A stretch of 64,000 nt of DNA. Source: Cylicocyclus nassatus (Eukaryota > Nematoda > Chromadorea > Rhabditida > Strongylidae). Both the position numbers and the translations under genes were made by a program. The notes under the pieces are model-generated. The model saw nothing but the letters and a program-made list of their open reading frames with translations. It was not told the DNA's origin and ran no database searches. The stretch is from the NCBI GenBank assembly GCA_958299035.1, contig CATQJL010000316.1, positions 32,243,441 to 32,307,440 of the forward strand, read 5' to 3'. Positions 24,401-37,472 of the stretch are shown in pieces; position 1 is the stretch's first letter; each line of letters starts with the position of its first letter.

Positions 24401-26880
24401 ATAAGCCTTGCTGGCTTTTTTTTTGCATGACATTTCATTCGCTTTTAGATTTATTTTGAAAGGTACCCTAAAATTCTTTGAACGCCGACTAAGGATAAGC
24501 GATGCCACTTTACTCGCTCAAAAGGCGTCCGCTGCGAGGTCTGCAAAGCCTTAAACTGTCTTTCCTTTGCACAACTAGTTCTATAAACGACATAAATCAA
24601 AAGATCAACGTCTAAGCTCTTGGAAAGATTGTAGGATTTGTGTGCAAAGGAGGACAGTGAGGACATCGTGGAACAAACTGCCTGTCATTGTTTTTGCATA
24701 GCGGCTGTAAGCTCCGCGATGACCATAGCGAAATCTCAATTTCTGCTCACTTGATATGCCTTTTTATTGCCAATAACACCTGCCCTAAAAGTCCATGCTG
24801 ATTTTTAGTGCTCTCTGCTTATTTTTATATACTGACTTGCTATTTGCACCAGGGCAGAAGCACTTTAGGTCAACTGCGTGTGAAATGAGACTAATTGAAT
24901 TTCAGTTTGGCTCTAGAATTCAACAATACTTTCTACTTCTACATCTCTCAGGCACATGATTCCATGACAGATCAGTGCCAAACTATTGTTGACTAAAAAA
25001 TCAGTTCGTTTTGGCATACAACTTCGTAGAAAGATTTTCTTGTTGCTTTCTATCCATGATTTTTTTGGGAAAGTATTTGAAACTTTCTCTGTCATATACC
25101 AGATATTAAGGATTTTCTATCATTAGTAAAGGCAGTCCCTCAACATGGCTAAATTTTGCAAAAACTCAATTTTTTAAATTCCTAAGCTTCGTTTTCATGC
25201 TGTAATGGATGTAGGGATTAGCACTTTGATATTTGGATACAGAAGAATTTTCCCTATCAAATGAACATTGGAAATTGTGGTCTGCCACTCTAAAAGTCTT
25301 TTATCAAAAAACCAAATTACTTCATATTTGCGCACTGTGAGGAATATGGGAATTCTCAACTTTGCGGATTCTTTTCCTTGGAAGATAAATTGTACTCAAA
25401 TAGAATTTATACTTCAATCCTCATTGAAGTGCGCTTTCCAGAGATACTAAACACTGCACAAAAGTTTGTCTGGAGCATTTGGAAGAGCTGCAAAAGCGAT
25501 CGAACTTGTTTATTAGCCAAATTAATACGATTTTTGCTCTTTGGCTACACTTTTTGGTTTATCGCAAATCTAGAACTTTCAGGTTGGCTAATAAAATTTT
25601 CGGGTCGGTTTTGCGGCACCTACAGATGCTGCAGACAATTTTTTTGTCCAGTATTCGGTATTGCTGGAAAGACTACTTTAATGGGTTGGAAAGTAAAACG
25701 TTTGAGTAGAATTTATTTTGCAAAGAAATCCACAAAAAAAGAAAAATCGTGATTTTCTCGTTGTGCGCAAATATGAGAAAATTTGGTCTTCTGGGTCAGA
25801 GAATTTTAAAACTGCAAATCACAATTTTTATTGATAGTCGCTAAATAGGGAAAACTTGTCTGTATCCGAATACCAAATTGCTGTGCTTCGAAAGTTGCAG
25901 ATTTGATCTTTCGAATTCTTAGCCATGTTGAGCATAACAGTCCCTTACTGATGATTTGAAATTCCGAATAGTTAGTCTGTGTGAGAAGAATCTTTGAACT
26001 ACTTATCCACAAAATATCATGATTAAAGAATGACTAGGGAAGTTTTTATGAAGATTTTCATGCGAAAACGCAATTATTTTTTAGCCAATATTTCAAACAT
26101 TGCAAAGGTTACCTTTTTCATCGCTTGCAAATGAGTTTAAGAAAATCTGACATGTCTTTCAACAGTATTCGTAAAGTCTATGACAGAAAATTCAGCAAAT
26201 TCTCTTTTTCAAATGGTTTCCTTTTTAAATGGCGCATTACAATTGTGATGTACTTATATAAATAAATATATAAATAAATAAATTTGGACAATATCACATG
26301 TAATTTATGAAACACGTAGCTTCAGAGACTTCAAAATATACAAATAAAATTACACAATTTTGAAATTTTCTCATTTTAGAGTAAATCCGCAGTATCTCCA
26401 TAGCTTTTACCGTATTTTTACGAAACTAGCAGTAATATCACTATGTTTTCTAGAGGACAATAGAGCAGAACAAATACCAACGGTCAAATAAGAGTAGGAT
26501 TCTTTACATTAAATTCTCACACAGCTATCAACCAGTACTTCTCTCTCCATTCTTTGCCTCTCTCACTCTCTTTTTCCTTTTCTCTCTCTTTCTATCTTGA
26601 AAAAATATAGAAGCCATAAGGAACTGAAGCTGAAACTTTCCTTGAAACGTGCAACTGAGGAAGATAGTAAATGCAGTAGCTCCAAAAGTTTCTACTCCCC
26701 CCCCCCCCTCCCCCATAGAAGACCATCAAAAAATTCAAAAAGACGAAAAAAAAAACTTTGGAGAAGCGAAAGTGGGCTAGTTATTGCTGGTTAGCTTCTC
26801 ATTATTAGAGGAATATTTCACTTGCAAAGGTCATACACCCCCCTCCCGCCACCAGCTAAACCAGCCGCAATTTGTGAAAT
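21491..26880. other. No gene recognised
   Basis: About 5.4 kb of AT-rich DNA. A CT-rich microsatellite lies at 21535-21560 and another at 26540-26595, with C runs near 26697-26708 and 26839. The longest frames (for example 25378-25752) have no motif and look like chance. Confidence 0.4.
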
Positions 26881-27240
26881 TTTTCGCGAGGAGCTATGAT
26901 AAGGCCATGCGATATCACAAATTTCGCTTCGACACGCACGAAACGAGCTTTGCCGATTCGGCCAAAGACGCAACACATGTACCAGCCGGATTTTAATCAA
27001 GCGAAATGCGCCCACGCACGTCTGCGGGTTCACTTTGGGTGCAAACTGATCTCAATGATATCTGCGGCTAAATGCGATGCGGGTCGTGTTCACGACCAAA
27101 TCGTCGCCAGCACGTCCGCACTACACGTTTCGGGCCCGGACCATTGTTACATCATGGCCGTGATGACCGTGGGATAAACGGGGAAAGAGAAGGCGATATG
27201 GGAGCCGAGACGGGTGATGAGCCACGCTAAATGCAAATCA
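26881..27240. other. CpG-rich patch, function unknown
   Basis: A roughly 350-bp stretch with many CG dinucleotides inside AT-rich DNA. Three overlapping frames stay open (26784-26996, 26896-27177, and 26818-27033 on the - strand) without a recognisable motif. It could be a remnant exon or an old inserted fragment. Confidence 0.3.
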
Positions 27241-29454
27241 GCACGTAACATGACAAGAAAATTCCGCTATCGTCACTCAGCGATAACTATTATTCTAACA
27301 ATAATTCTATTAGTGCATCGTCAAAGCAATATTTTCAAAAATAACTGAAGAGCACGGATGTATGAAACTACTGGGTTGATTCATGAGCCTTACACCAAAA
27401 TCTTGAAAATTGTCCTTTCTACTTTTAACGGGTTCGTTGGATACAAAGTATAGGTAGCTTAGATAAGAAAAACCTGTTGGCATATCGGTAATACAAGCTG
27501 AGTGAAGGAAAATCAAAACGTTTTTTTTCGATTTCAATTGCTAGAAATGCCAAAAGGTTCAATTAGTCCTGATAGTGGTTTTACGAATCACTCTTCTGAA
27601 TTGACGGAAACATCTGCGAACGAATGAAGAATAGCGCTAAGTAGAGAAAGTAAATTAGTAAAGGAATTTGAGGGGCAGTGACTAAAATGCTGAGTATTCC
27701 TGAGAATTTGGGTAATCAATAATTTCCTATATGTAACTCAAAATCTCACTAATTTGCATTTTTGAGAAATTCGTCTATTTTGAGAACTCGTCACGAAAGT
27801 TGCTTTGCGTCCTTACGCAAGATTTGAACTTAATAGAAGAGATTCAAAAATGGTACTATTAAGCATGAACGATCTCAGGCCGAATTTGGCATTTATTAAG
27901 ACAAAAATGATATGGAGAATAAAGCAAGAAATTGCAGTTATGTTTGAACTAAACAAAGCAACGAAAAAAGTCAGTTATTGTAACTCAGTAACTTAACTCA
28001 AAATAATTAATAATTTTTTAATAATTTTTATATATATTTTTGTTATTATTATTTTATTTTTATTTTTTATTTTTATTTTATAATTTTCTTAAAGAATTTT
28101 TTCATATTTATCAATCTAAATTTTTTTCGTCCTTAAAGATAATATGCAAAAAATTTACAGAATGAATGCTCTTTCAGAGATATCGGTACTCTAGCGTCGA
28201 ATTCAGTTTTTTCTAGAACCTTGAATAAACGTTCAATGTTAACGAATCCGTAGTATAGAACGAATCAAGGAGATTTACAATTTCTTGAGAGGCTGCCGAA
28301 AAAGTCCTAGAAATGAATGTCAGGAAGTTCATAGCACTTTACCATGAGAGCTCAGGATCTTAGCTTTTCAGATCTGCAATATATCGTACATCGGGGATAA
28401 AAAGAAGTCTGTTATTCTTATATGATAACTAGTGCCAAACTGTGCTACATTTGACTGTGCACCTCAGGCCACGCACTTGGAAACCACTCTAAAGAAAAAT
28501 TTGAGGTGATAATATGTAACGGCTCCAAATTTTTACAAAATCTAAGGGGCATTTCCCCAATACGTACTATTCAGAGCTGTTTTATTCCGATCTGAGTTTC
28601 TAAAAAGTTTACTGGGTAGTGTCTTTTCATTAGAAGTTTGAACAACATCAACTCGGAAACGTAATCTTTTTCCTCTGAAATATTAAGTTGATGCAAATCT
28701 GTTGCATCATATTTGAAAAATCGTAACTCCTTGCTTTTTCAACGGATTTACACAAACTTAATTTTGTTTGATAGAAGACCTTCTCATTGTAATAATTTGT
28801 GCTTGCTGTTTTTCAATAAGGGATAGCTCTTGAGATGGAAGCAGGAGTATAAGATTACTTTGATTTCGGACATTTTGATTTAGGCTGCTAAAAATCTAAA
28901 ATTCGCGATGAAATTTCAAGCTAAAGTCCTTTAATCTACAATTTTTAGCAGTGCAGAGTTTTCTCAAAAAAGAAAAATCTCTGTGAAGAATTATGACTGT
29001 TGGCTAAGCAATACAAAACGGCAAATTTGATTTTTTGGCATATTTTTCAAAATCGTAACTCTTCACAAATATGCTCCTTTGACAGAAACGCCGCACTGTT
29101 GCAAACTGTGGATCAAAAGGCTTACCTATACTGCTTGCTCGGGATTTCATTGCGAATTTCAGATTTTTAGCTGCTTAACTCAAAATGAGCGAGGTTGAAC
29201 TAATTTTATTCTTCTGCTTCTATCTCAAAAACCTCAAAAGCGGCCCTGCTCCTTATTAGAAAGCATCAAACGCACTATTACGAAGAGAATTGTTTCCTCT
29301 ATCTAACAAAATCAAGTTTGTGAGAATCGTTGAGAAAGCGAGAAGTCATGATTTTTCAAAAATGACGCGACAGAACTTTGCATCAACCTTATGGATGCAT
29401 CAGATGAAGTTTAATACTTTACTATCAACGCAAATGTGTTGAAACATGGCGAAA
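27241..29454. other. AT-rich stretch, no gene recognised
   Basis: It includes an A/T-only low-complexity run at about 28000-28100. No coding or RNA signal was supported. Confidence 0.4.
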
Positions 29455-29800
29455 TAACAATATTAATATATATAATATAATATCATTTTGTTACATATAC
29501 GTTGGATGGAATACGATATACAAACTCGAAATCTATGGTATAGTAATACAGATAGCGAATGCACCAATGAATTTGTTATATTATACGTATATTACAACAC
29601 TAAATGGGCATTATATAATATATATTTAATGGTGTAATATTTTATTATATATATTATGTTTTATATATTATTGCATATATAATATATTATCGTGTAGATG
29701 CAATATGTACTGTACATATGTTTTATATATAATATATAATATATGTAATTTGTTATACATAATATCTAAATGAAAGTTGCATTTAATTATAATAATATAT
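29455..29800. repeat. TA-rich low-complexity tract
   Basis: Irregular runs of TATATAATATA and related strings make up most of this interval. They form many short self-complementary segments. It directly precedes the GC-rich island at 29900. Confidence 0.8.
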
Positions 29801-29899
29801 TATGTATTACTACTACAACACATATCTGTCGTCTTCTCAAGGGGACTAGATAGGCTTCAAATGACTACGTGGCCATCATAACAATGCGCAAACCTATCT

Positions 29900-30240
29900 C
29901 AAATGGATGGTACGTGCTTTTTCGCAAAGTACGGGGCCCATAGCCCGGTTCTCAAGCGGGGGTCTCTTTCGGGGTGTCCGATAGCCATCATCAACAGCCG
30001 TAATTGCACGTAGCCTGCGCACCTGCGACGGAATCTCTCGTCCGGAGACGTGCTGCCCGGGAGAACATCTCGCACTCGACCCGCAGTTCCAGCACAAACA
30101 ATGGCGGCTGAGGTCGCCGCGCACCCGCAACGTACCCGGGCGACGTGCGCACGCGCACCTACGCCCGGGATTGACACCGGCAAGGCTGCGATCGTAATTA
30201 GGATATGCACCGAGCTGTAGGCCAGATCTCGAGATAAGCA
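29900..30240. other. Isolated GC-rich island, function unknown
   Basis: About 340 bp rich in CG dinucleotides, with sharp edges against TA-rich DNA on the left and AT-rich DNA on the right. Because stops are rare here, three frames are open: two on the - strand (29894-30241 and 29899-30291) and one on the + strand covering the right half. None shows a family motif. It may be a CpG-rich exon, a fragment of non-coding RNA, or inserted foreign DNA. Confidence 0.35.
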
Positions 30241-30606
30241 ACAGCTGATCATTATGGAAGAAAATATAGAATTAAACAATAAGCCTTGCAAAAAAGGATT
30301 CAGAAAAATTGTTTTTAGTATGCCTAAAAGAAATCCTTTCTTTTATATTTTACATAGCAAAGTTGTGCTCTCTATCCAATTCAAAGCCATTATTTAAACA
30401 ATTTGACGATTTAAGTCGAAAATTTCGCTGTTCTAAAAATATCCGAAAGAAAAAATTGAACCTGAAAAATCAGATCATAAAGCCAAAAGTTGGACTTTCT
30501 GATAACATTCTAGCATTTATATAGATCGAAATTTGTACATGCCAGAATTTTTTGCTTCAAATTGCTGCTAAAAAAGACATTAGGCACGAAATCGGAAATT
30601 TTTCTA

Positions 30607-31526
30607 TTAGGTTGTTGCAAAAATAATGTCCGTTTTTCTAGGCCTATATTTCAAACAACTTTTTTCCATCGAACTTTCTTTTTCGATATAGAATTTGCAT
30701 ATCATTGGAAAGCTCTCTTCATGTACTTTCTAATGATGGTGGAAATAGGCTGCTATCCTCATCTGTGAGAATTTCACCAGCGTCTCGCATAACTGCACTC
30801 CAAATCGAAATTTCGATGCTTGAGTCTCCGTGGCCACAATTCAGGAGCAAATAAACGAATTCTTCTGAAAACATAGCATTTCTATTGGATGAAGATTGTT
30901 TACCTACTGCGTGCTTATGTGGATTTTTGGAAATATCTGGACTGAGAAATGGACGCCTCGAAAGAGATACTCACTGCTGGCATTCTATGGATCAGAAATT
31001 TCTCATGATTAAAGCAATCGCCAAAGCTTCGCCCATTTCTGTAAGCTTGAGACTAGCGCACCTCAACTACAATATTTGAAGAGAAACTCAGCTATTCAGT
31101 GCGCGAAGAATTTCAAATTTTTACAATTTGACACTTACAAGCCTACAACAAGTAGGCTTAAAAAAGTGAACTTTTTTGAATTTTTGTCTTTTCTTTTCGC
31201 AGAGCTCTTTCGTTGGAGTCTTTTCTATACCCTCATAAACTCTTGGCCTGCTGCTACAAAATAAGCTGATTGCCAGCCATGCGAACAAAACTTGAAGGGA
31301 GTTGTAAGCTCTTAAAAAAGAGGTTTTCGAGAGAAAAACTTTTGGATTTTTGACGCGTGGTTTTCTTCCCAACTGCGGTATCAGTATGAGCAGGAGCGCG
31401 CTAAATTACGAAAGGTTTGCTGTTTCTGATGGTCTTGAATGCATTGAAAAATATGAAGACTGAACGAAGTTATAGCCTTCCAAAGTGAAAATTTGCAAAA
31501 CGGACATTATTTTTGCAACAACCTAA
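30607..31526. mobile_element. Non-autonomous mariner-type element, 920 bp
   Basis: Terminal inverted repeats of about 30 bp begin TTAGGTTGTTGCAAAAATAA and match perfectly at the two ends. TA flanks both ends (30605-30606 and 31527-31528). Open frames inside (30885-31079 +, 31121-31372 -) show no transposase motif. Confidence 0.85.
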
Positions 31527-31709
31527 TACTTTTTGAAAATTCTGGGCGTTGAACTGAGGGTATCACCTTGGTATTTCCAGCAAATATATAACTGTGTCGT
31601 TGGCATCCCCTTCTGGGGTGTTCCTTATCACATTTGAAAAGACTTTTGGTATTCTTTCCAGCAAAGCATACAAATTGTTTTTTCTTTTCTATTCTTTTTT
31701 CTCAATCAG

Positions 31710-31917
31710 ATGCCAACAGCAAGTCCATCGTCTTCAATATCTTCTTTTAGCTGATGCAAAGGCTGTAAAGAATCTTTCTTTTGTTACGGAAACATTTGAG
31801 AACCATTTGAAGGACGAACAGCTAATTTTGCTTTCACGAAAGCAACTTCTTTCTGTCACTGAGAATCTGCTCATTATCCTTGCTTATCATTTGCTATCAT
31901 CTAAAAGAGTCAACTAG
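31710..31917 (+). other. Candidate exon or coding remnant, helical
   Basis: After a possible acceptor (CTCAATCAG at 31701-31709) 69 codons run open to a stop at 31915-31917. The translation is rich in Leu, Lys, Glu and Gln (VHRLQYLLLADAKAV; FENHLKDEQLILLSRKQLL) and would form helices. A second open block at 32053-32229 (LAAYKVQKSRDLKKENDCF) follows after stops. They could be pieces of one decayed gene. No family is recognised. Confidence 0.25.
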
Positions 31918-32229
31918 TTCTTTGTAGTATTCGCTGCTTTTATGATACACGCGACGCGACGAATCTGTAGTCGGAAGGCATTTTTTTAGCTTACTTTTGT
32001 TGCGCTGCTTTTAGCAAGTAAAAGTCGAAATTCGATGGAAGTGGTTGAGTAACTTGCTGCATATAAAGTGCAAAAAAGCCGAGATTTAAAGAAGGAAAAT
32101 GACTGTTTTCTTGGCCTTATTGATCAATGGCGGCTTTCGAGGAATACGATTGGGCTTCACCTAGAGTTTGGCACTTCCCAAAAGTGCTTGAAGGATCTAA
32201 CCATCTGCGTTGAGTTAAGCAAATTTTGA

Positions 32230-33860
32230 TTATATTTTGAAATATCTTGATTATGATATCCAAAAATACCAATGTCAATGAGTTGCCTCTCCCTCGCCAA
32301 ATAAATTAGATTCTTAAAAAACGGCCAGAAATAGCTTTAAATGTCCATGCATTTTAGCTTTTTTCTAGTTTTTTTAAACAAACTCTGAAGCTATTTCACA
32401 ATTTTTTGAGAGAATTTCTTACATTTCATAAGCAAAAAGCCTCCAATTTTTTCAATTTTCTTCCATACGAATATTTTCCACCTCGAAAGCACAAATACAC
32501 ACCTTTTCTTACATTTTCTAAGCAAATGTCTTGCAATGTTAGGATAAAGGTAGATCCAACATCAAGGGGTGGGTCAAGAGCCCGTTCTTGTGATCCGGAC
32601 GAAAGGGGGTTGATCCATCCGATCGAGAGCGGTCACTTGCCATCTTTGGGCACATGGGGGGCAATATCGAGTGGCCCCACCCATTTACCTTACTATATAT
32701 TACTAGCCTCTTTGCATTCATTCATCTTTTGTTCTCACTTAAACGCCTCGCTTATTCTGCAAAAGGCGTTAGTAAACTCTCTATTGTTCTCTTTTTCGGT
32801 ACAGGACCAATTATGGTTTGTTACGCTATGAAAGTGTTGGCAACATTTGCTTTGTTAGATAGTTATGTACATTGTAACACTCTCTACTACTCGCTTAGCA
32901 AACATTTGGGTGGTAAAACTCGTCCTTTGATCTATGGGGAGAATGCTAGGGAATTCGCCCCAATTTCTCCTAAACTCCATGTTTCACATATGATAAATCA
33001 TATATAATTACATACAGCTGCCCCCACTCCAACCACCCCCACTTTGCTTCTGAAAAAAAAGCAGCCGCTGAAAAGCCGAAAGCAAAATGCGCCTATTCAT
33101 GCCTTCTCCTCAATCCCCCTTCAAGCACCTGGACACCTCCTCTTTGGCCTTACAGACCGGTCCTCATCCCCCCTATCGCTCTACACGTGGAGAACTTTCA
33201 CGCATCGTTATTGCCTAGATCGTGTGTCATATTTGGCTTTTGATCTACCTTAATGATTAAATTTGTTTATTTTCAGAAAAAAATCATATTGTCCAGGAAC
33301 GAAGGGCTCAAAGCTCAAAATATTCCTGCCTGTCCTGCTCACTACGCTAGAAAAAATTCACAGTGAGTTCTTTTTCATTTTTTTGGACAATTTTTCTTCT
33401 GCTGATATGCTAAAATTGTTACTCATGAGAAAATTCAAGTTTGTTTACTGAGATAGGTTCAATTTTATAATCTATTTTAATAAGCAAATCTTCTCATCTT
33501 TCACAAAATGTGCAAAGTAAAATTACCGCAGGTTTTTGAACAAAAATGAATTTGTTCATTTTATATTGAAAAAAAAAAGCATATCACTCTTCCTTCCCAA
33601 ATTGAGGATCTCAGGCAAGAAAGTCTTCATCAAATTTTTTACAAAGTTTCTTTTTCATAGTTATCCTTACTTTTAACTTCAACATTGCGCATATCCATAA
33701 CTAAGCCACAATTTTTGTCTTAAAAATGAGATTATTGATTTTCAAGCATTTATGTGGTTTTTATGGCTAACATACGAAAAAATGGGTTATATCCGTAGTG
33801 CACGCTGTTTCATTGCATGTGACAGCTAGCGGAAACTAGAGAAATTTATACGAGGGTTGG
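32230..33860. other. No gene recognised
   Basis: Overlapping frames at 32406-32831 and 32654-33007 are fairly long but lack motifs and share the same DNA, so at most one could be real. The remainder is AT-rich. Confidence 0.35.
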
Positions 33861-33863
33861 GGA

Positions 33864-36579
33864 GGGGGGGGGGGGGGGAACGGGCCTAAATTGATGTCAT
33901 TAAATTGGAGTTTCTAGTGCGTTAATTTGCTTTGATTTTGGATTGAATGAAATCGTTGGTGGCAACTTGGTGGCAGCTTGGTGGGGGCGGCAGTGGTCGC
34001 ATGGTGGCAGCATTTCTTTTCCCCTTCCCCCCCCCCCCCCCTGGCGTCTTTACATTTTTCTTGCCGTAAACGTTATGTTAACCATAAATAGAAAATTTTA
34101 TGATGCGCCATTCGTTCGCTGCGCAATGCCATTCGTTTCTCTTTAAGCAATTGCGCTTTTGTTCGTAAAAATCGTCAACGCGAATCGTTGCGTCGTCGTC
34201 GCGCATACAACAGACCATTATACAATCAAAACGGGGTGCTATACGACAAAACGACACACATAGGGTGCTTTTTTGTAACAACCACGATCTCGTCCAATTC
34301 TCATCGGCTATGTAGCGCAAGTACTGGAACCCGTCACGCGCACGCATTGCTCCCGGATTAGAGCGTTTATTTGGGAACAAATGGCACAATAATGGCGGTG
34401 TTCTGCAAATGTAGACAATTTGAGCCATTTTTGGTGTAAGACTATAGAAAATGCGATTTTTCTAATACCATAGCCTAAAAAGAAGTTTGTCCCCCTCCTC
34501 CTCTCATCCGCTCTTCCTCCCCACTCTTCCTTTTTCTCTCTGCCATCCTTTATTCGAAAAAAACCACAGAAAAAGGCTAGTTCGGACTAGTTTGCCCTTC
34601 CCCTCCCATTTGCTTTCCCATACCACATCTTTTATATTCTAGAAAGGCAGCAAAATTTCTTCTTATATACAAAAATTTTATCCACAAAAAATAATGAAAA
34701 ATGCAAGTAAAATCCAAGTACAAAATCGATTCATTCAATTAATTTCCTTTTTCATCTGAGGAGTTGTGTAATGAATAAAATACACAAAAGGCTTGAATTC
34801 TCTTCAATTGTCCAAGTACACCTCATCTTCCGCTTTTCTTCCCCCCCCCCCCTCCTCCCTTCCCCTTTTCACCTTCCATTTGGGGCTACAAGAACTTTGA
34901 ACTCAAAAGCCCAACACTATTCGTTTAGAGTCAAGAAAAAAGGCACTTGTTCAGCAAATTAGCCAAAATTTTGCATTCGAGTTCATTCTTACAATTTTTT
35001 CACCCCTTCCCCTTGTCTCGCGGGTAAAAAACCCGACGTTGTCCTTAGAAAGAGAACCTAGACACTTCAAAGAACATTTTTCTCATTTTTATTCTTAACT
35101 ATACTTTTCAAGAACAAAAGACTTGATTGGTCACAGTTCACATCGTTTTGCAGTCTTTCAAGTCATTTTCTACTAATTTTATAAGCTGGAGTGGTTATTG
35201 TAAAAATAGAACCAGATTTTAAGCTGTGAAATAGTTTGAACAGGAAACGTTCCATGGATCGTGCTGGAACTAAATTTAAAGACTCTCAAGGCGGAAATCA
35301 GGACTTTCATGCACTTTTCAATCGTAATTTGACTCTAAAGAGCATAGGGTGAAAAGATTTAGAAGAGATTCTGGTTTTATGTTCGTTCAAGGTTTGTTTC
35401 GCTTGAAGTATATGAATCCTGTATTCAAAAAATTATTTGAGCATTATCGAATTTGTGCGTATTTTTTTATATTTACGATATTGTTCTCATACATGTGGAA
35501 ACAAAATTACAGCATAAACTAAATCACCTTCTTTTCGAAGAATCCTCTAACTAGATCTCCTTCTTTCGCAAACCTTTTGATTTTTTTGTAAAAATAACTC
35601 CGAACGACTCAGTATGTAAGGCATTTTCGAATTCAACAGGGCAGGAAGGAGGGACGGAGGGGGGGGGGGGGCACGGAATCACTGTCTTCTCATAATTGTA
35701 TAGATCCATATTGGTTTAGTAACGCCTATAACCCATTTTCGTGACATGCGTACCTCTGTAGTTGGATTTGATAGGTCAGGATACATAGAATTAATTTCGA
35801 TGGTCCCGTACCAGTTAGTACCGATTTTCGCTACCGCATGCCAGCAAATTAGGGCTAAAAATAATTATGGAGGGAAGGGATGGGGGAGAAAAGAGTGAAG
35901 TTTTTTGCACTTGAACTGTCGCGCACGAGAGGTTTCATTTAAAGGGCTAATCAAGTTGTCGTACATTTGTCTGCTTTGGCAAAAATTTGTGAGGGGAGAG
36001 GGGGGGGGGGGGGGGAGGGGGCAACTATGGCATGTGCTGTACAATGCCATAGTTGGCTAAACCTCTCTCACGAAGATATGCATATCGCACCCACACTTGC
36101 TAAAATATCGCCAATCCTTTCACTTTATCCGTTGCAATAACGTTCAGCCAGCCCCCCCCCCCCTCCCCCTGCACATTCCTTATGACATTCTCTTAGCAGC
36201 CATATCACTCACTGTTAGCAGCTTAGCTGCCACACCCCTCCTCGTTCCCCCCCCCCCCTCCTCCTCTCGTTTCCGGCTCTGAAATAATCTTGTCTCAATC
36301 GACATTCGTCATGTATCGACAATCTGGAAATGATCTGGCGCATATAGGGGGGGGGGGGGGGGGGGAGAGTGGGGGCGGAGTAACCCATGCGTGAGCCTAT
36401 ATAATCAGCTGAATCACATTGATTTGGGTGCTGAGGCCATTTTTGTGTGAGAAGGAGGCGGGGGGGGGGGGGGAGATATTCTTCCTTCCTGCTAACTTGA
36501 AAGATACGTTCAAGTATCTATCTTTATTCACATTTTCTTGAAGTTATTGTACTATATGAGAGTTAGGTGGGGGGGGGGG
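33864..36579. repeat. Cluster of ten long G or C homopolymers
   Basis: G runs start at 33864, 35659, 36000, 36347, 36460 and 36569. C runs start at 34027, 34841, 36152 and 36247. They are 11-19 bases long and several sit within wider G/A- or C/T-rich blocks. Such tracts are G-quadruplex-prone. Both orientations occur, so this is not one strand-biased satellite. Confidence 0.95.
34078..34428 (-). pseudogene. Possible FLYWCH-like zinc-finger remnant
   Basis: The 116-codon - strand frame contains FPNKRSNPGAMRARDGFQYL followed by RYIADENWTRSW. This resembles the start of FLYWCH domains (short basic lead, GF/GY-x-Y, then W and Cys). The expected Cys residues and His pair do not line up in one frame; a +1 shift after the Trp would bring in a Cys-containing block. 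If this is a FLYWCH domain it is broken. It sits inside the G/C homopolymer cluster. Confidence 0.25.
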
Positions 36580-37221
36580 CAAAAATTCCATGCCCTGATA
36601 TCTTCCCTCCTCTCCACCCACATTTCCTTCCTTGCCTATTCTTTATTTTCCCTCTAACTTTAACGTATATGCTCTGAGTACGATAATTTCCACATAGCTC
36701 TACATTGGACATGAATTGAAGTGTTATGGATTACTGTAGGTGTTGTTAGATGAATTTTGTAGTGCATATTGTGTAATTGCACACCAAACATCAATTCTAT
36801 TAGTGCATATGGTCAAAGAGTCACGATGCGCTCAAGTTTGTGCGTGTTCCCGTCTCTGACCAATTTGATCTTTTGGATTCTGTGTATTGTGTGCAAATAC
36901 GGCGTGTGCACACGACATGGTTTACTTAGGGTTACGTGCGTGTTTTGTAGGCGGGAAAGCGTTTAGATGAAGTGTGCTTGTTCACACTTCCTGGCTGCGT
37001 GGGTCCATAGCGCAAAATTCTTGCGTATTACTGCAGACAAGACAAGCAACCAATGTGAATTTCTTGGACAAGCAATATAAACTTGAATTGAAACAGGAAG
37101 TTTAGGAATTAATTCAATTTGAAGAATATCTCCTTTATTTCTATTAAAACTCACTTATTGAGTTGAAACATGAAGATTTTGATTGTATTCTAATTTTTTG
37201 GAGAATTTGAATCCCTCTTAA
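36580..37221. other. No gene recognised
   Basis: AT-rich spacer with short frames only. Confidence 0.4.
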
Positions 37222-37472
37222 TCTCAGACAATCAAATGCTCTCAGCCGGCAGCCACAAAGCCACCGCCTAGACCCACCAAAAGCGCGGTGGCCTCATCGC
37301 CTCACTGTCGCTTCCCGCTGAGAGCTTTGTCGGAGTTTTGTCGGAGCTTGTCGGAGCGGGCTCAGGGGGCAGCGAGCCCGCTCCGACAAGCTCTCAGCGG
37401 GAAGCGACAGTGGCTGCGATAAGGCAACGACGCTTTTGGTGGGGCCCGCTGAGAGCCTGTGATTGTCTGAGA
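37222..37472. repeat. 251-bp foldback (palindromic element)
   Basis: The outer arms start TCTCAGACAATCA and end TGATTGTCTGAGA. Inner arms around CTTCCCGCTGAGAGC and GCTCTCAGCGGGAAG continue the palindrome towards a centre near 37345-37370 (GAGCGGGCTCAGGGGGCAGC). It is GC-rich against AT-rich flanks. There is no coding content. It lies about 1.05 kb before the PTR-family start codon. Confidence 0.8.

Noticed and set aside
25378..25752. 124-codon + strand frame
   Set aside because: It is AT-driven, with Phe/Lys/Ile bias, no motif, and an overlapping alternative frame of similar length.
29894..30291. Two - strand frames of 115 and 130 codons as bacterial-type genes
   Set aside because: Both are open because the DNA is GC-rich; they overlap each other and show no family motif, so coding status is unsupported.
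32406..33007. Two long overlapping + strand frames (141 and 117 codons)
   Set aside because: They overlap in different frames, lack motifs and splice partners, and have the composition of the surrounding DNA.
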